Assembly: GCA_944322615.1 (NCBI GenBank)
Contig: CALUPH010000015.1
Span: 1 to 45,376, forward strand
Reading direction: 5' to 3'
Source of the DNA: Candidatus Gastranaerophilales bacterium
Lineage (GTDB): Bacteria > Cyanobacteriota > Vampirovibrionia > Gastranaerophilales > Gastranaerophilaceae
DNA length: 45,376 nucleotides
A program made the position numbers and the translations under genes. The notes under the pieces were generated by a model. That model did no database searches. It had not been told where the DNA came from and worked only from the letters and a program-made list of their open reading frames with translations. Below, piece after piece: positions 8,227 through 16,270 of this stretch (the stretch's first letter is position 1; every line of letters starts with the position of its first letter).

Positions 8227-8607
8227 ATGAAATATATTAGCCGTTTAATATTAATAATATTTTTATTTTTAATTACAATTAGCGCAAATGCTTTTTGGAA
8301 AGATTCATCATCTTTAGAAATAAAAACGGTTGATTCTATTTCTTCAATTAATGTTTTACATCAAGATTATATATGTGCGAAAAACGGTGAGTCATATATA
8401 TTATCTGACCAACGTAATGATGGTCTGTTTGTAACAGGCAGGAAAACTGATAATTCATTTGGCAATTCTATTAATAGTTTTCTTTTGGGTAATACTGAAC
8501 AATTTGAAAACTTGTTATCTTATTTGTATAACCAATCATTTTTACATAACAAATCCAAAGTTCATTTCTCTGTTAGTTTATCCGAAATACAGCCGAATGC
8601 TCCATAA
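8227..8607 (+). CDS. Small exported hypothetical protein
   Basis: A 126-residue protein with a signal peptide (MKYISRLILIIFLFLITISA, probable cleavage after ANA near residue 23). The mature part is of mixed composition, with one Cys (DYICAKNGES), no metal motif and no membrane helix. No Shine-Dalgarno sequence is seen. The bases before the ATG are a T run and TATCATATTAT, so the transcript may have a very short leader. Family not recognised. Confidence 0.65.
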   Translation: MKYISRLILIIFLFLITISANAFWKDSSSLEIKTVDSISSINVLHQDYICAKNGESYILSDQRNDGLFVTGRKTDNSFGNSINSFLLGNTEQFENLLSYLYNQSFLHNKSKVHFSVSLSEIQPNAP

Positions 8608-8697
8608 CACTTGTGCTTTAATGGGATTTATTTCCCTTTGCCGTTGTAAATATACGGTGTTTCGATTAGTACAAAAAATTTAGAAATTGGAGATTTT

Positions 8698-8955
8698 ATG
8701 AATACAGAATTTTTAATTCAAACTTTGCATGCCGGTTTGATGATTTCTATCATTGGTATGGGAGTTGTTATGTTGTTTTTAACTCTAATGATGGGAGTTA
8801 TGAGAATTACTGAAAAAGTTATGGCTATTCTTGCAGTTTGGTTCCCAGAAGAAGTTAAAGAAGAACCAAAGAAGAGTGTTAAGTCAAGTTCAGATAATGA
8901 ATTGGCTATTGCTATTGCTGCAGCCAGAAACTTTCTTATAAAAGGAGGAAATTAA
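8698..8955 (+). CDS. OadG-like sodium-pump decarboxylase gamma subunit
   Basis: An 85-residue protein with one N-terminal membrane helix (GLMISIIGMGVVMLFLTLMM, residues 13-32), a Lys/Glu/Ser-rich linker and a C-terminal amphipathic segment DNELAIAIAAARNFL. This layout is that of the OadG/MmdD-type gamma subunit, which anchors and assembles biotin-dependent Na+-pumping decarboxylases. The usual alpha (carboxyltransferase) and beta (membrane pump) genes are not in this window. Instead it is translationally coupled to an NhaD/ArsB-type transporter: the stop overlaps the next ATG and the SD AAAGGAGG lies inside its last codons. It may partner that transporter or a decarboxylase encoded elsewhere. 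Confidence 0.75.
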   Translation: MNTEFLIQTLHAGLMISIIGMGVVMLFLTLMMGVMRITEKVMAILAVWFPEEVKEEPKKSVKSSSDNELAIAIAAARNFLIKGGN

Positions 8956-10280
8956 TGGAAATGCTTCATTCTTTTGTTGCGGCTCATAATGTTATGATAT
9001 CTGCAATTTTATTAATTTTTGCATATATCTTCATTGCTACGGAAAAAATACCGAAAGTAACAATAGCGTTATTAGGTGGTGCTATCACAATTATTTTAGG
9101 CTTGGTAAGTCAATCTAAAATGGTTGATGGAAATGTAAATCCATTGTATTTCGCTAATTTTGTTGATTTTAATGTAATCTTTTTACTTGTATCAATGATG
9201 ATAATTGTTTCAATAACTACAAGAAGTGGTGTATTTAGCTGGCTTGCAAATGAGCTTTTAAAACTAACAAAGGGACATCCTGTAAGTGTACTTGTTGTTC
9301 TTGGTCTATTTACAGCAGTCGTTAGTGCTTTTTTAGATAATGTAACTACAGTTATTTTAATTATGCCTATTACATTTTCTATTGCAAAAAAATTGGATAT
9401 TAATCCTATACCATTCTTATTAACAGAAATTGTAGCATCTAACATTGGTGGTACTGCTACTTTAATTGGTGATCCGCCAAATATTATTATTGGTAGCGCT
9501 GCAGGATTTACATTTATGGATTTTATAAAAGAACTTACAGGTATTGTAGCTGTTATATTGGTTTGTGTTATTGCTATGTTGGCAATTTGTTTTAGAAAGT
9601 CTCTTAAAGCTGATCCTGAAAAGATGAATGAAATTACTAAAATAGACAATACTCATACTATTACGGATAAAAAATTAATGATTCGTTCTTTGATTGTTTT
9701 ATCGTTTGTAATACTTGGATTTGTTCTTCATGATATGATTCATATTGAAACTTGTATTGTTGCTATGTTAGGCGCAAGTATATTACTTCTATTCGAAAAA
9801 CCCACCGAGATATTGCGTGATGTTGAATGGAATACAATATTCTTCTTTATTGGTTTATTCATTATCATTGGCGGTTTGGAAGCATCAGGCGGTATTAAAT
9901 TAATGGCTGAGTGGGTTTTAAATGTTACAAAAGGCTCTGAAAGTGCTACAGCTATGATTATTCTTTGGGCTTCCGGTATTATTTCAGGTGTTATTGATAA
10001 TATACCTTATACTGCTACTATGGCCCCAATGATTGCTGAAATTCAAAAAGTTATGGGGCAGTCTTATGCTTATCCATTGTGGTGGTGCTTATCATTAGGT
10101 GCTTGTCTTGGCGGTAATATGACTATTATCGGTGCTGCTGCTAACGTAATTGTTTCTGAAAATGCAGCCAAAGAAGGTCACCCGATAAGCTTTATGGGAT
10201 TTCTCAAATATGGTATTCCTATAGTATTTATTTCTCTTGCTATAAGTACTGCATATATTTATATAAGATTTCTAAGATAA
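8955..10280 (+). CDS. NhaD/ArsB-type ion transporter (IT superfamily)
   Basis: A 441-residue polytopic inner-membrane protein with about 11-12 helices. Two inverted halves carry the family's conserved signatures: FLDNVTTVILIMPIT followed by NIGGTATLIGDPPNIIIG in the first half, and GVIDNIPYTATMAPMI followed by GACLGGNMTIIGAAANVIV in the second. These are typical of the ArsB/NhaD/citrate-transporter superfamily and closest to NhaD-type Na+/H+ antiporters and YbiR-like permeases. No arsenic genes are nearby, so Na+/H+ or anion transport is more likely than arsenite export. The first ATG is chosen because AAAGGAGG is 6 bases upstream; a second ATG is two codons in. Confidence 0.88.
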   Translation: MEMLHSFVAAHNVMISAILLIFAYIFIATEKIPKVTIALLGGAITIILGLVSQSKMVDGNVNPLYFANFVDFNVIFLLVSMMIIVSITTRSGVFSWLANELLKLTKGHPVSVLVVLGLFTAVVSAFLDNVTTVILIMPITFSIAKKLDINPIPFLLTEIVASNIGGTATLIGDPPNIIIGSAAGFTFMDFIKELTGIVAVILVCVIAMLAICFRKSLKADPEKMNEITKIDNTHTITDKKLMIRSLIVLSFVILGFVLHDMIHIETCIVAMLGASILLLFEKPTEILRDVEWNTIFFFIGLFIIIGGLEASGGIKLMAEWVLNVTKGSESATAMIILWASGIISGVIDNIPYTATMAPMIAEIQKVMGQSYAYPLWWCLSLGACLGGNMTIIGAAANVIVSENAAKEGHPISFMGFLKYGIPIVFISLAISTAYIYIRFLR

Positions 10281-10290
10281 GGATTTAAAT

Positions 10291-10416
10291 ATGGAAAGGG
10301 AAAATAATAAAAACACCAAATATAAAGACTCCCACGGTTCAGAAATATTAGGTGCAATAATATTTACTATAGTATTGATATTGTTGATGTGGGGTGCATC
10401 TGTTTGGTTACTCTAA
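10291..10416 (+). CDS. 41-residue single-helix membrane peptide
   Basis: ATG at 10291 (SD TAAGGAT) encodes 41 residues ending TAA at 10416. The first 18 are polar and charged (MERENNKNTKYKDSHGSE). The rest form one hydrophobic helix, LGAIIFTIVLILLMWGASVW, ending LL. The helix with its WGxxVWLL end resembles the tiny subunit-2A-type peptides of oxidases, but no oxidase is present and the match is only general. It starts 10 bases after the transporter and precedes a strong terminator, so it is probably a third product of the operon and perhaps an accessory subunit. Confidence 0.65.
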   Translation: MERENNKNTKYKDSHGSEILGAIIFTIVLILLMWGASVWLL

Positions 10417-10424
10417 TTTGATAT

Positions 10425-10454
10425 AAAAAAGCCACCTATTTAGGTGGCTTTTTT
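10425..10454. terminator. Bidirectional terminator
   Basis: A near-perfect hairpin with arms AAAAAAGCCACCTA (10425-10438) and TAGGTGGCTTTTTT (10441-10454), between the transporter operon and the convergent CoA-transferase genes. Confidence 0.93.
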
Positions 10455-10458
10455 ATTA

Positions 10459-11139
10459 TTATATTTCCATCTCTTTTAGATATTTACTCACTCTGAAATC
10501 TGCTTCTGTTGATGCTTTAATATCATCTATTGTAAATAGCGGATTTATTTCAGTTAAAACTAATCCTTCCGGAGTTACTTGAAAAACGCATCTTTCTGTA
10601 ACAATCATATTTACTTCTTTATATGCGGTTAAAGGTAATGTGCATCTTTTCATAATTTTAATTTCATCTTTTGATGTATGTGTCATTGCAACAATAACTC
10701 GCTTTGAACCTATGATTAAGTCCATTGAACCGCCAATACCCGGAACAAATTTGCCCGGAATTTGCCATGATGCAATACTCCCTTCTTCATCTACCTGCAA
10801 AGCACCAAGTACTGTTGCATCGATGTGTCCGCCTCTCATAATTGTAAAAGCCATTTGTGAGTCATAAAAACTTGCACCTTTGTTTAATTCTACACAGACA
10901 CCGCCGGCATTTATTATTTTATTATTATAATTAGGACCTTTTTGGTCTTTTCCCAGTCCTAAAATTCCGTTTTCTGACTGAAAAATGATATTCATATTTT
11001 CATCAACATAATTTGCAGCTTCGGTTGGTAAACCTATTCCTAAAGTTACAATATCATTTTCCTTGAATTCTTTTGCTATTCTTTTTGCAATAATTTCTTT
11101 GATTTTTTCTTTTGTTAAATTTTGCATTGTTAAGGTCAT
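10459..11139 (-). CDS. 3-oxoacid/acetate CoA-transferase subunit B
   Basis: A 226-residue protein with the catalytic SENG motif (Glu56 in FQSENGILGLG), which forms the covalent glutamyl-CoA intermediate in family I CoA-transferases. Glycine-rich segments GIGLPTEAANYV and PGIGGSMDLI are typical of ScoB/AtoA/CtfB. With the A subunit it moves CoA between acyl-CoA and a free acid, for instance acetoacetate, butyrate or acetate. The exact substrate cannot be read from sequence. Start ATG overlaps the end of the A gene with SD GAGGAAA, so the two are coupled. Likely part of fermentation end-product metabolism. Confidence 0.92.
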   Translation of the reverse strand: MTLTMQNLTKEKIKEIIAKRIAKEFKENDIVTLGIGLPTEAANYVDENMNIIFQSENGILGLGKDQKGPNYNNKIINAGGVCVELNKGASFYDSQMAFTIMRGGHIDATVLGALQVDEEGSIASWQIPGKFVPGIGGSMDLIIGSKRVIVAMTHTSKDEIKIMKRCTLPLTAYKEVNMIVTERCVFQVTPEGLVLTEINPLFTIDDIKASTEADFRVSKYLKEMEI

Positions 11140-11792
11140 TAGTTTTCCTCGCTATTAACAATGTAGTCAATAAATATTCCCGGGATTACAACTTCATTTG
11201 GGTCTATTGTCTCAACAATTTTTTCTGCTTGCACAATAACAACGTCTGCAGCTGTTGCCATTGATGTATTAAAGTTTCTTGTTGTTCCTTCATATTTTAC
11301 ATTGCCATATTTATCAACAATTGTTCCATAAATAATTGCTATATCTGCACCTAACGGCTCTTCAAAAATATATTTCTTTCCGTCTATTTCTATTGTTTTT
11401 TTACCGTTCTCTAAGATTGTGCCAACACCTGTCGGAGTCAAAACACCACCTAACCCAGAGCCTTTTGCATGGATTTTTTCAACTAATGTTCCCATAGGGT
11501 AAAATTCTACTTCGATTTCTCCGGAGTGCATTTTTTTCCCTGTTGTTGGATTTGTTCCGATGTGTGTTGTAATAACTTTTTTTATCATTCCGTCTTTTTG
11601 TATTAATAAACCTTTGTCTTTATCGGGGAATGATGTATCATTACAGATTAATGTTAGACCCTTGATATCTTCATCTACTATAGCATTGATAATTTTATCA
11701 GGAGTACCGCAGCTTAAAAAACCTCCAACCATAATTGTTGAATTATTTTTTACCAATTTTGCCGCTTCTTTTGCTGTGATTATTTTTTTCAA
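11139..11792 (-). CDS. 3-oxoacid/acetate CoA-transferase subunit A
   Basis: Family I CoA-transferase alpha subunit: MVGGFLSCGTPDKIINAI near the N-terminus, then GSGLGGVLTPTGVGT and EEPLGADIAIIYG. The frame is open to 11870 (TTG), but the extra 26 residues are not family-like. The TTG at 11792 gives LKKIITAKEAAKLV, the usual N-terminus, a 217-residue product of normal length, and an AGGGTGG ribosome binding site 8 bases upstream. A GTG at 11804 is an alternative. The upstream extension probably contains the promoter. The stop overlaps the start of subunit B. Confidence 0.88.
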   Translation of the reverse strand: MKKIITAKEAAKLVKNNSTIMVGGFLSCGTPDKIINAIVDEDIKGLTLICNDTSFPDKDKGLLIQKDGMIKKVITTHIGTNPTTGKKMHSGEIEVEFYPMGTLVEKIHAKGSGLGGVLTPTGVGTILENGKKTIEIDGKKYIFEEPLGADIAIIYGTIVDKYGNVKYEGTTRNFNTSMATAADVVIVQAEKIVETIDPNEVVIPGIFIDYIVNSEEN

Positions 11793-11961
11793 AGAATATT
11801 CCACCCTAAATCGACTTTCTTCCTTGTTAATACTAACATAAACTTTTATGCATTTTTTATTTATTAACAATTTGTAATGTCTTATTTCGCTAAATTAAAG
11901 AATATTATCTATTTAACGATAATAATATTTAAAGAATATTTGAATTTCGGAATTGTTAATA

Positions 11962-14900
11962 ATGGATTTTCAGAGTGTAAATGGTAAAGAACTAAGTTTT
12001 GATTTGAATCTTAATTCTCCTGAAAAAGAAGAAAATATAGTTCCAAATATAGAACAATCTAATATTGAAAATGTGCAAAAAACGCCCAATAATCCTGTTT
12101 ATTGGCAAAATTCCGTTGGCATAAAAAATAAAGTAAGTTTTAAGGGTAATAAACATAATTCGAATATTGAAGATAAAACAAAAGAACTTATAGAACGTGG
12201 GGTTCCTGAAGAATATGCCAAATTGCTCGCAGAAAGTTGTATAGATCCTCAAAGTGGTTTATTTAGTCCGATTTCAGACGATTTAATTGATTTCTTTTAT
12301 CCTGTTCAAATGGAAAAGGGAATTAAAGGGAAGTTTAGTTACTTTAAGAATAATTTAAAAAATAAAATGGTTACTCGTTCAAAAGTTGAAATTTTTATTG
12401 ATTGTAATCCTGTAAGTATTATGGATTCAGTTAAAGATGGCAACGGAAATTTTAATGAGACTAATCTTGATTATTTATACAAAGTTATAAAAATGATAAG
12501 AGATAATTGTAGTTATTGTTCGCTTTCTTTTTTGGATATTAAACAAATTATAGATATGATAAAAGATAAGGATGGAGTTGTTTCTCCTGCAAAATTTAAA
12601 AGATTTGAGTCTATGTATAAGAAAAATTCTGAAGATGAAATAGAAAAAGTGCTAAATTCTTTGGACTCTTTTCCTGATGATAAGCAGGATGTTATATTTA
12701 GCACTTGTATGAATTTTTTTGAAAATGAAGGGGTTGGAATAGCTAATTTCTCCGCTTTTTCACATTATTGTTTTGATGAAAACGGCAATAGAATACCTGA
12801 AAATATAGAGTTTGCAAAGAATTTGACTCACTTAAATGAAAATTTAGTGTTCGAAAAAGAGTTCTTTGATTTATGTAGAAAATACCCAGAGCTTAAATCT
12901 TTTATTATAGAAATTATTGAAAATATTGAATATCAGGACTCATTAGATATTATGGTATCTTTTATAAATTCGCAGATTGAAACAGAAGGCGCATTATCTG
13001 ATCTTGCAAAACAAAAAATGATTGCCTATTCTTCATCGGGTAATGATTTGGATGGGTTTTCTTATGTATTTGATTTTTGTTCAAATGATAAATCAAGGGG
13101 AAAAGAAGGGTTTGATAGTGAAATGTTTGAAAAAGTAATTCAGTTAAGAAAAATTATAAATGATTTAGATGCAACTGATAGCCATAAACGTGGTAAAGAC
13201 TATATAGGTATAATAAATGGGGATATAAAACCAAATGAAATTAATTTTAAGAATAAAGTTAATTTGTTGAAAGACTTAGAAAAAATTAATTCTTACATTG
13301 TACATAACAATATTGATGGGTTCCAAAATATAGATTCTGTTATAGCTGCGATTGATTCAAGTTTAAAACTTGAAGATATTTCACTGCCTATAAAGGAGGA
13401 AAGTAGGGTTGAATTTGATAAAAGAATATTATATTCAAATAGTAATTATACAAAATTTGAAAATGTAATTATATCTTCTATTCCAATGTTAGAAAAAATG
13501 GTACAAGGTGAAGGTCTTCCTCTTTTGTATTCAAGAGCTGATTTTTTGGAAGCTTTATCTTCAATATGTCAAAGTGATGAAGATAAAGCAATATTAACTC
13601 AAAAGGTTGGAATAACTCCAATTATCGAAGATAATGGAGTTGATAAGCAAATTACAGGATATGATGGTTTAATACAGCTTGATAATTTAGATTTGAGTAA
13701 TCCAAAAGAAAAACAGATATACACTTTATTGCGCAAATTTATTTATGAAAATAAGGTTATAACAGGAAATAAAGAGTTTGATGAACAGCTAAATACTATT
13801 ATTAATGCTTTTCCTGAATTTATAAATATAATAGGAAAAAAACAACACGGTACTCATAATTATACTCTTGATGTACATTCTTTATTAGTTTTAGCATATT
13901 CAATTAATAATCCGGATTATTTGTCTAAACTTAATTCATTAGATAGATCTTTATTAAAGGTTACTTCATTATTTCATGACATTATGAAAAACGAAAATGT
14001 TGTTGATAAAGGACATCAAAATTTATCATCTTTATATACCAGAAGTATTTTAAGCAAAATATTTACATCATCAGAAATTTTAGATAGAGTATTTGGTTTG
14101 ATTGATAATCATCATTGGTTACAAGAGTATTCACAATCAAATAAAAAGGAAAATACGGCACAAGAACTTGCCTTTAAGTTTAGACGTCCTAATGATTTTG
14201 ATATAGCTAAAATAATGGCAGAGTCTGATTTGAAAGCTGTTAGTTCTTCTTTTTATGATCTTCATAAATCAATGCTTTCAGATGAAAAACTTGGATTAAT
14301 TAATAAAAATATTAATTATATTTATTCTAATGGGAACGCAATATTTTCAGATTATATTATTAAACCATCTTGTTTGGATAATTGTATTGTTAATAAAAAT
14401 GGTAAAGAATTCAGATTGATAAATATGCATGAAATTCCTGAAGGAACAGACATGGGACAATATGGTTTTATGAAAGGATTAAAAAAGGAAAATCTTACTT
14501 TTCTTGTCCATATGGTAGATGAAAACAGTATTTATAATAGTTTATCTACTGTAAAACTTCTTACTTCTCCGTTTAATGGCGGTGTATTATCTGAATCGAT
14601 TATCACTCCAAAATATAAACGAACTTATCAAAACAGAAAATATGGTGTTTTATTATCTCAAGAAAATGTGAATCTTGTTAATGAGGCTAATTCTAATCAG
14701 GGTTCGGGAATTCAAAAGGATTTTTCTAATGTAATGTCGCTAATATTCGATGATTGTTCTTCTAAAAAAAGAAATAATTTCAGAATAGAATTATTAAAAA
14801 ATTTAGGAATACCATATTCTGATGTATCTGATGAAGAATATGCAGAATTTTTCAAAAATGTTTTGGCATATAGAACTTCTCTTGCTCAAATAAGACCAAA

Positions 14901-15129
14901 TGAAAAATACAAAATCGGAAATATTATTATTACAGGAGAACAATTGAGTTCTGCTTTGTATGATTATCAAATGAGTTTAATTAACGTAAATGAAAAAATT
15001 CATAATGAAATTGTTGGTTATTTGCCAAAAATTCAAGCTGTTGTTGCAAAAGCTCAAAATATTGATGAACTTCCGGATGAATTATTGAAATTTGCAAACG
15101 AAAACAACTATCCAATTCTTTTGATATAG
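11962..15129 (+). CDS. Large SFKG protein with EF-hand-like loops and an HD phosphohydrolase-like domain
   Basis: A 1055-residue cytosol-type protein of unknown function. Layout: a polar N-terminal leader ending NKVSFKGNK (about residues 57-63). A helical region follows with recurring acidic loops that resemble EF-hands or their degenerate relatives (DPQSGLFS ~94, KDGNGNFNETNLD ~157, KDKDGVVS ~201, FDENGNRIPENIE ~271, NDLDGFS ~361). Next is an HD-type domain (about 620-760): H in HNYTLDVH, the HD pair in SLFHDIMKN, then GLIDNHHWL, followed by FDIAKIMAESDLKAV as in GlnD/CCA-adding-type HD proteins. The C-terminal 300 residues are unassigned. The ATG at 11962 is chosen over the in-frame TTG at 11953; the ribosome binding site is weak. 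The following GT8 gene lies 40 bases downstream. Confidence 0.8.
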   Translation: MDFQSVNGKELSFDLNLNSPEKEENIVPNIEQSNIENVQKTPNNPVYWQNSVGIKNKVSFKGNKHNSNIEDKTKELIERGVPEEYAKLLAESCIDPQSGLFSPISDDLIDFFYPVQMEKGIKGKFSYFKNNLKNKMVTRSKVEIFIDCNPVSIMDSVKDGNGNFNETNLDYLYKVIKMIRDNCSYCSLSFLDIKQIIDMIKDKDGVVSPAKFKRFESMYKKNSEDEIEKVLNSLDSFPDDKQDVIFSTCMNFFENEGVGIANFSAFSHYCFDENGNRIPENIEFAKNLTHLNENLVFEKEFFDLCRKYPELKSFIIEIIENIEYQDSLDIMVSFINSQIETEGALSDLAKQKMIAYSSSGNDLDGFSYVFDFCSNDKSRGKEGFDSEMFEKVIQLRKIINDLDATDSHKRGKDYIGIINGDIKPNEINFKNKVNLLKDLEKINSYIVHNNIDGFQNIDSVIAAIDSSLKLEDISLPIKEESRVEFDKRILYSNSNYTKFENVIISSIPMLEKMVQGEGLPLLYSRADFLEALSSICQSDEDKAILTQKVGITPIIEDNGVDKQITGYDGLIQLDNLDLSNPKEKQIYTLLRKFIYENKVITGNKEFDEQLNTIINAFPEFINIIGKKQHGTHNYTLDVHSLLVLAYSINNPDYLSKLNSLDRSLLKVTSLFHDIMKNENVVDKGHQNLSSLYTRSILSKIFTSSEILDRVFGLIDNHHWLQEYSQSNKKENTAQELAFKFRRPNDFDIAKIMAESDLKAVSSSFYDLHKSMLSDEKLGLINKNINYIYSNGNAIFSDYIIKPSCLDNCIVNKNGKEFRLINMHEIPEGTDMGQYGFMKGLKKENLTFLVHMVDENSIYNSLSTVKLLTSPFNGGVLSESIITPKYKRTYQNRKYGVLLSQENVNLVNEANSNQGSGIQKDFSNVMSLIFDDCSSKKRNNFRIELLKNLGIPYSDVSDEEYAEFFKNVLAYRTSLAQIRPNEKYKIGNIIITGEQLSSALYDYQMSLINVNEKIHNEIVGYLPKIQAVVAKAQNIDELPDELLKFANENNYPILLI

Positions 15130-15169
15130 TTTATAGTATTATTTGAATGTAGTTTTAAGAGGTTGATAA

Positions 15170-16081
15170 ATGTCCAGAATAAGCTTGTGTATTACTTGTG
15201 ATAATAATTATGCAAAATATGCAGGGGTAACTATTGCTTCTATCTTATCTAATGCTTTAGAATCTGATTCTTATAAGTTTTATATTGTTGCAAGTGATAT
15301 TTCAAATGAAAGTAAAGAAAATATATTACAACTCATAAAAATAAAAAACTTTGAAATAGAGTTTATTTCTCCAGAAAAAGACTTATTTCGAGAATATACA
15401 AACACTAAAACTACAGATTATTTAACTTTGGCATCGTTTTACAGACTAAAATTGGCCACTTTAATTCCAAATGAAGATAAAATTATATATTTGGATTGCG
15501 ATACCGTTGTGAATACAAGTTTATCTTCATTATTTAATACAAATATTGATAATTATTTTTGTGCCGGTATAAAAGATGTAGGTTATAAAAGACTTGGTAA
15601 AAGACTGGGATTGACACAAGAACAAACATATATAAATTCCGGTGTTTTGCTTATAAACTTAAAAAAATGGCGTGAAGATAATGCTGAATTAAAATTATCT
15701 GACTTTGCAAAAGAACATCCTGAAAAATTATCCTTGGGCGATCAGGATTTGATTAATATATGTTTTGCAAATGAGATATTGTTGTTAGATGGTAAATGGA
15801 ATGTTCAAGTTGTGAATTTTTGTTCACGTTCTGATTATTCTAATGATTTTAAAATATTGCACTATATGGGCGGTTCAAAGCCTTGGAAAATGGGATCTTA
15901 TATTCCGCTTAAAAAATATTATTTTAAATATTTGAAAATGACACAATGGGAAAGTCCTGATATTATTTGGCATTTAAAATCTAATATACTTGGTGCGTTA
16001 TTGTATTTTAAGCATAGACCTTTATTTATGTTTCGCCCAGGGTTCTATAAATCTTTGTTCTATTTATTAATAAGAAAATAA
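15170..16081 (+). CDS. Family 8 glycosyltransferase (LgtC/GspA-like)
   Basis: A 303-residue retaining glycosyltransferase. It has the GT8 opening (ISLCITCDNNYAKYAGVTI), the metal-binding DxD in IYLDCDTVV (Asp109/Asp111), NSGVLLINLKKWR, and the C-terminal HYMGGSKPW motif. The family uses UDP-glucose or UDP-galactose on surface glycans such as LOS, or primes glycans. No signal peptide; the C-terminal end is basic and aromatic, consistent with membrane association. SD AAGAGG. It follows the large SFKG/HD gene by 40 bases, so the two are probably cotranscribed. Confidence 0.9.
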   Translation: MSRISLCITCDNNYAKYAGVTIASILSNALESDSYKFYIVASDISNESKENILQLIKIKNFEIEFISPEKDLFREYTNTKTTDYLTLASFYRLKLATLIPNEDKIIYLDCDTVVNTSLSSLFNTNIDNYFCAGIKDVGYKRLGKRLGLTQEQTYINSGVLLINLKKWREDNAELKLSDFAKEHPEKLSLGDQDLINICFANEILLLDGKWNVQVVNFCSRSDYSNDFKILHYMGGSKPWKMGSYIPLKKYYFKYLKMTQWESPDIIWHLKSNILGALLYFKHRPLFMFRPGFYKSLFYLLIRK

Positions 16082-16103
16082 TTATATATTTTCTCTGGTC
16101 CAT

Positions 16104-16137
16104 AAAGGGTATTATCTATAAATACTACCCTTGTTTT
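16104..16137 (+). terminator. Imperfect hairpin after GT8 gene
   Basis: AAGGGTA and TACCCTT pair around an AT-rich loop and are followed by GTTTT. Weak but correctly placed terminator. Confidence 0.45.
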
Positions 16138-16149
16138 AACATGTAAAAC
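16133..16149. promoter_or_regulatory. Candidate operator, copy 2 (upstream of pflB)
   Basis: GTTTTAACATGTAAAAC, a near-palindrome about 45 bases upstream of the pflB -10. It shares 12 identical bases with the site at 7611-7622 upstream of glgA. Position and symmetry would suit an activator of the CRP/FNR type, but it matches no consensus known to me. Confidence 0.35.
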
Positions 16150-16193
16150 TTATATAAAGATTTTAATAAAACGATGATTCTATTTGTTGTTTA

Positions 16194-16202
16194 TGTTATA
16201 CT
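16194..16202 (+). promoter_or_regulatory. Extended -10 promoter of pflB
   Basis: TGT-TATACT is an extended -10 element. The predicted start of transcription is near 16209, giving a 60-base leader that begins with the hairpin at 16213-16235. Confidence 0.6.
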
Positions 16203-16212
16203 ATTTTAAGAT

Positions 16213-16235
16213 AAAGTGATATTTATTATCACTTT
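16213..16235 (+). promoter_or_regulatory. Hairpin in the pflB 5' leader
   Basis: A perfect 9-bp stem AAAGTGATA / TATCACTTT with a 5-base loop lies at the very 5' end of the predicted mRNA. It could stabilise the transcript or be an operator. It is not followed by a T tract that would make it a terminator. Confidence 0.5.
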
Positions 16236-16270
16236 TGTTCATTATAAATAAAAGATTATGGGAGATAAAA

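Noticed and set aside
9110-9649. 179-codon minus-strand open frame opposite the NhaD/ArsB transporter
   Set aside because: Lies fully within a strongly conserved transporter gene; composition is a reverse-frame shadow.
10291-10416. Cytochrome oxidase subunit 2A
   Set aside because: Only the size and helix end resemble it; no oxidase genes and an anaerobic gene set.
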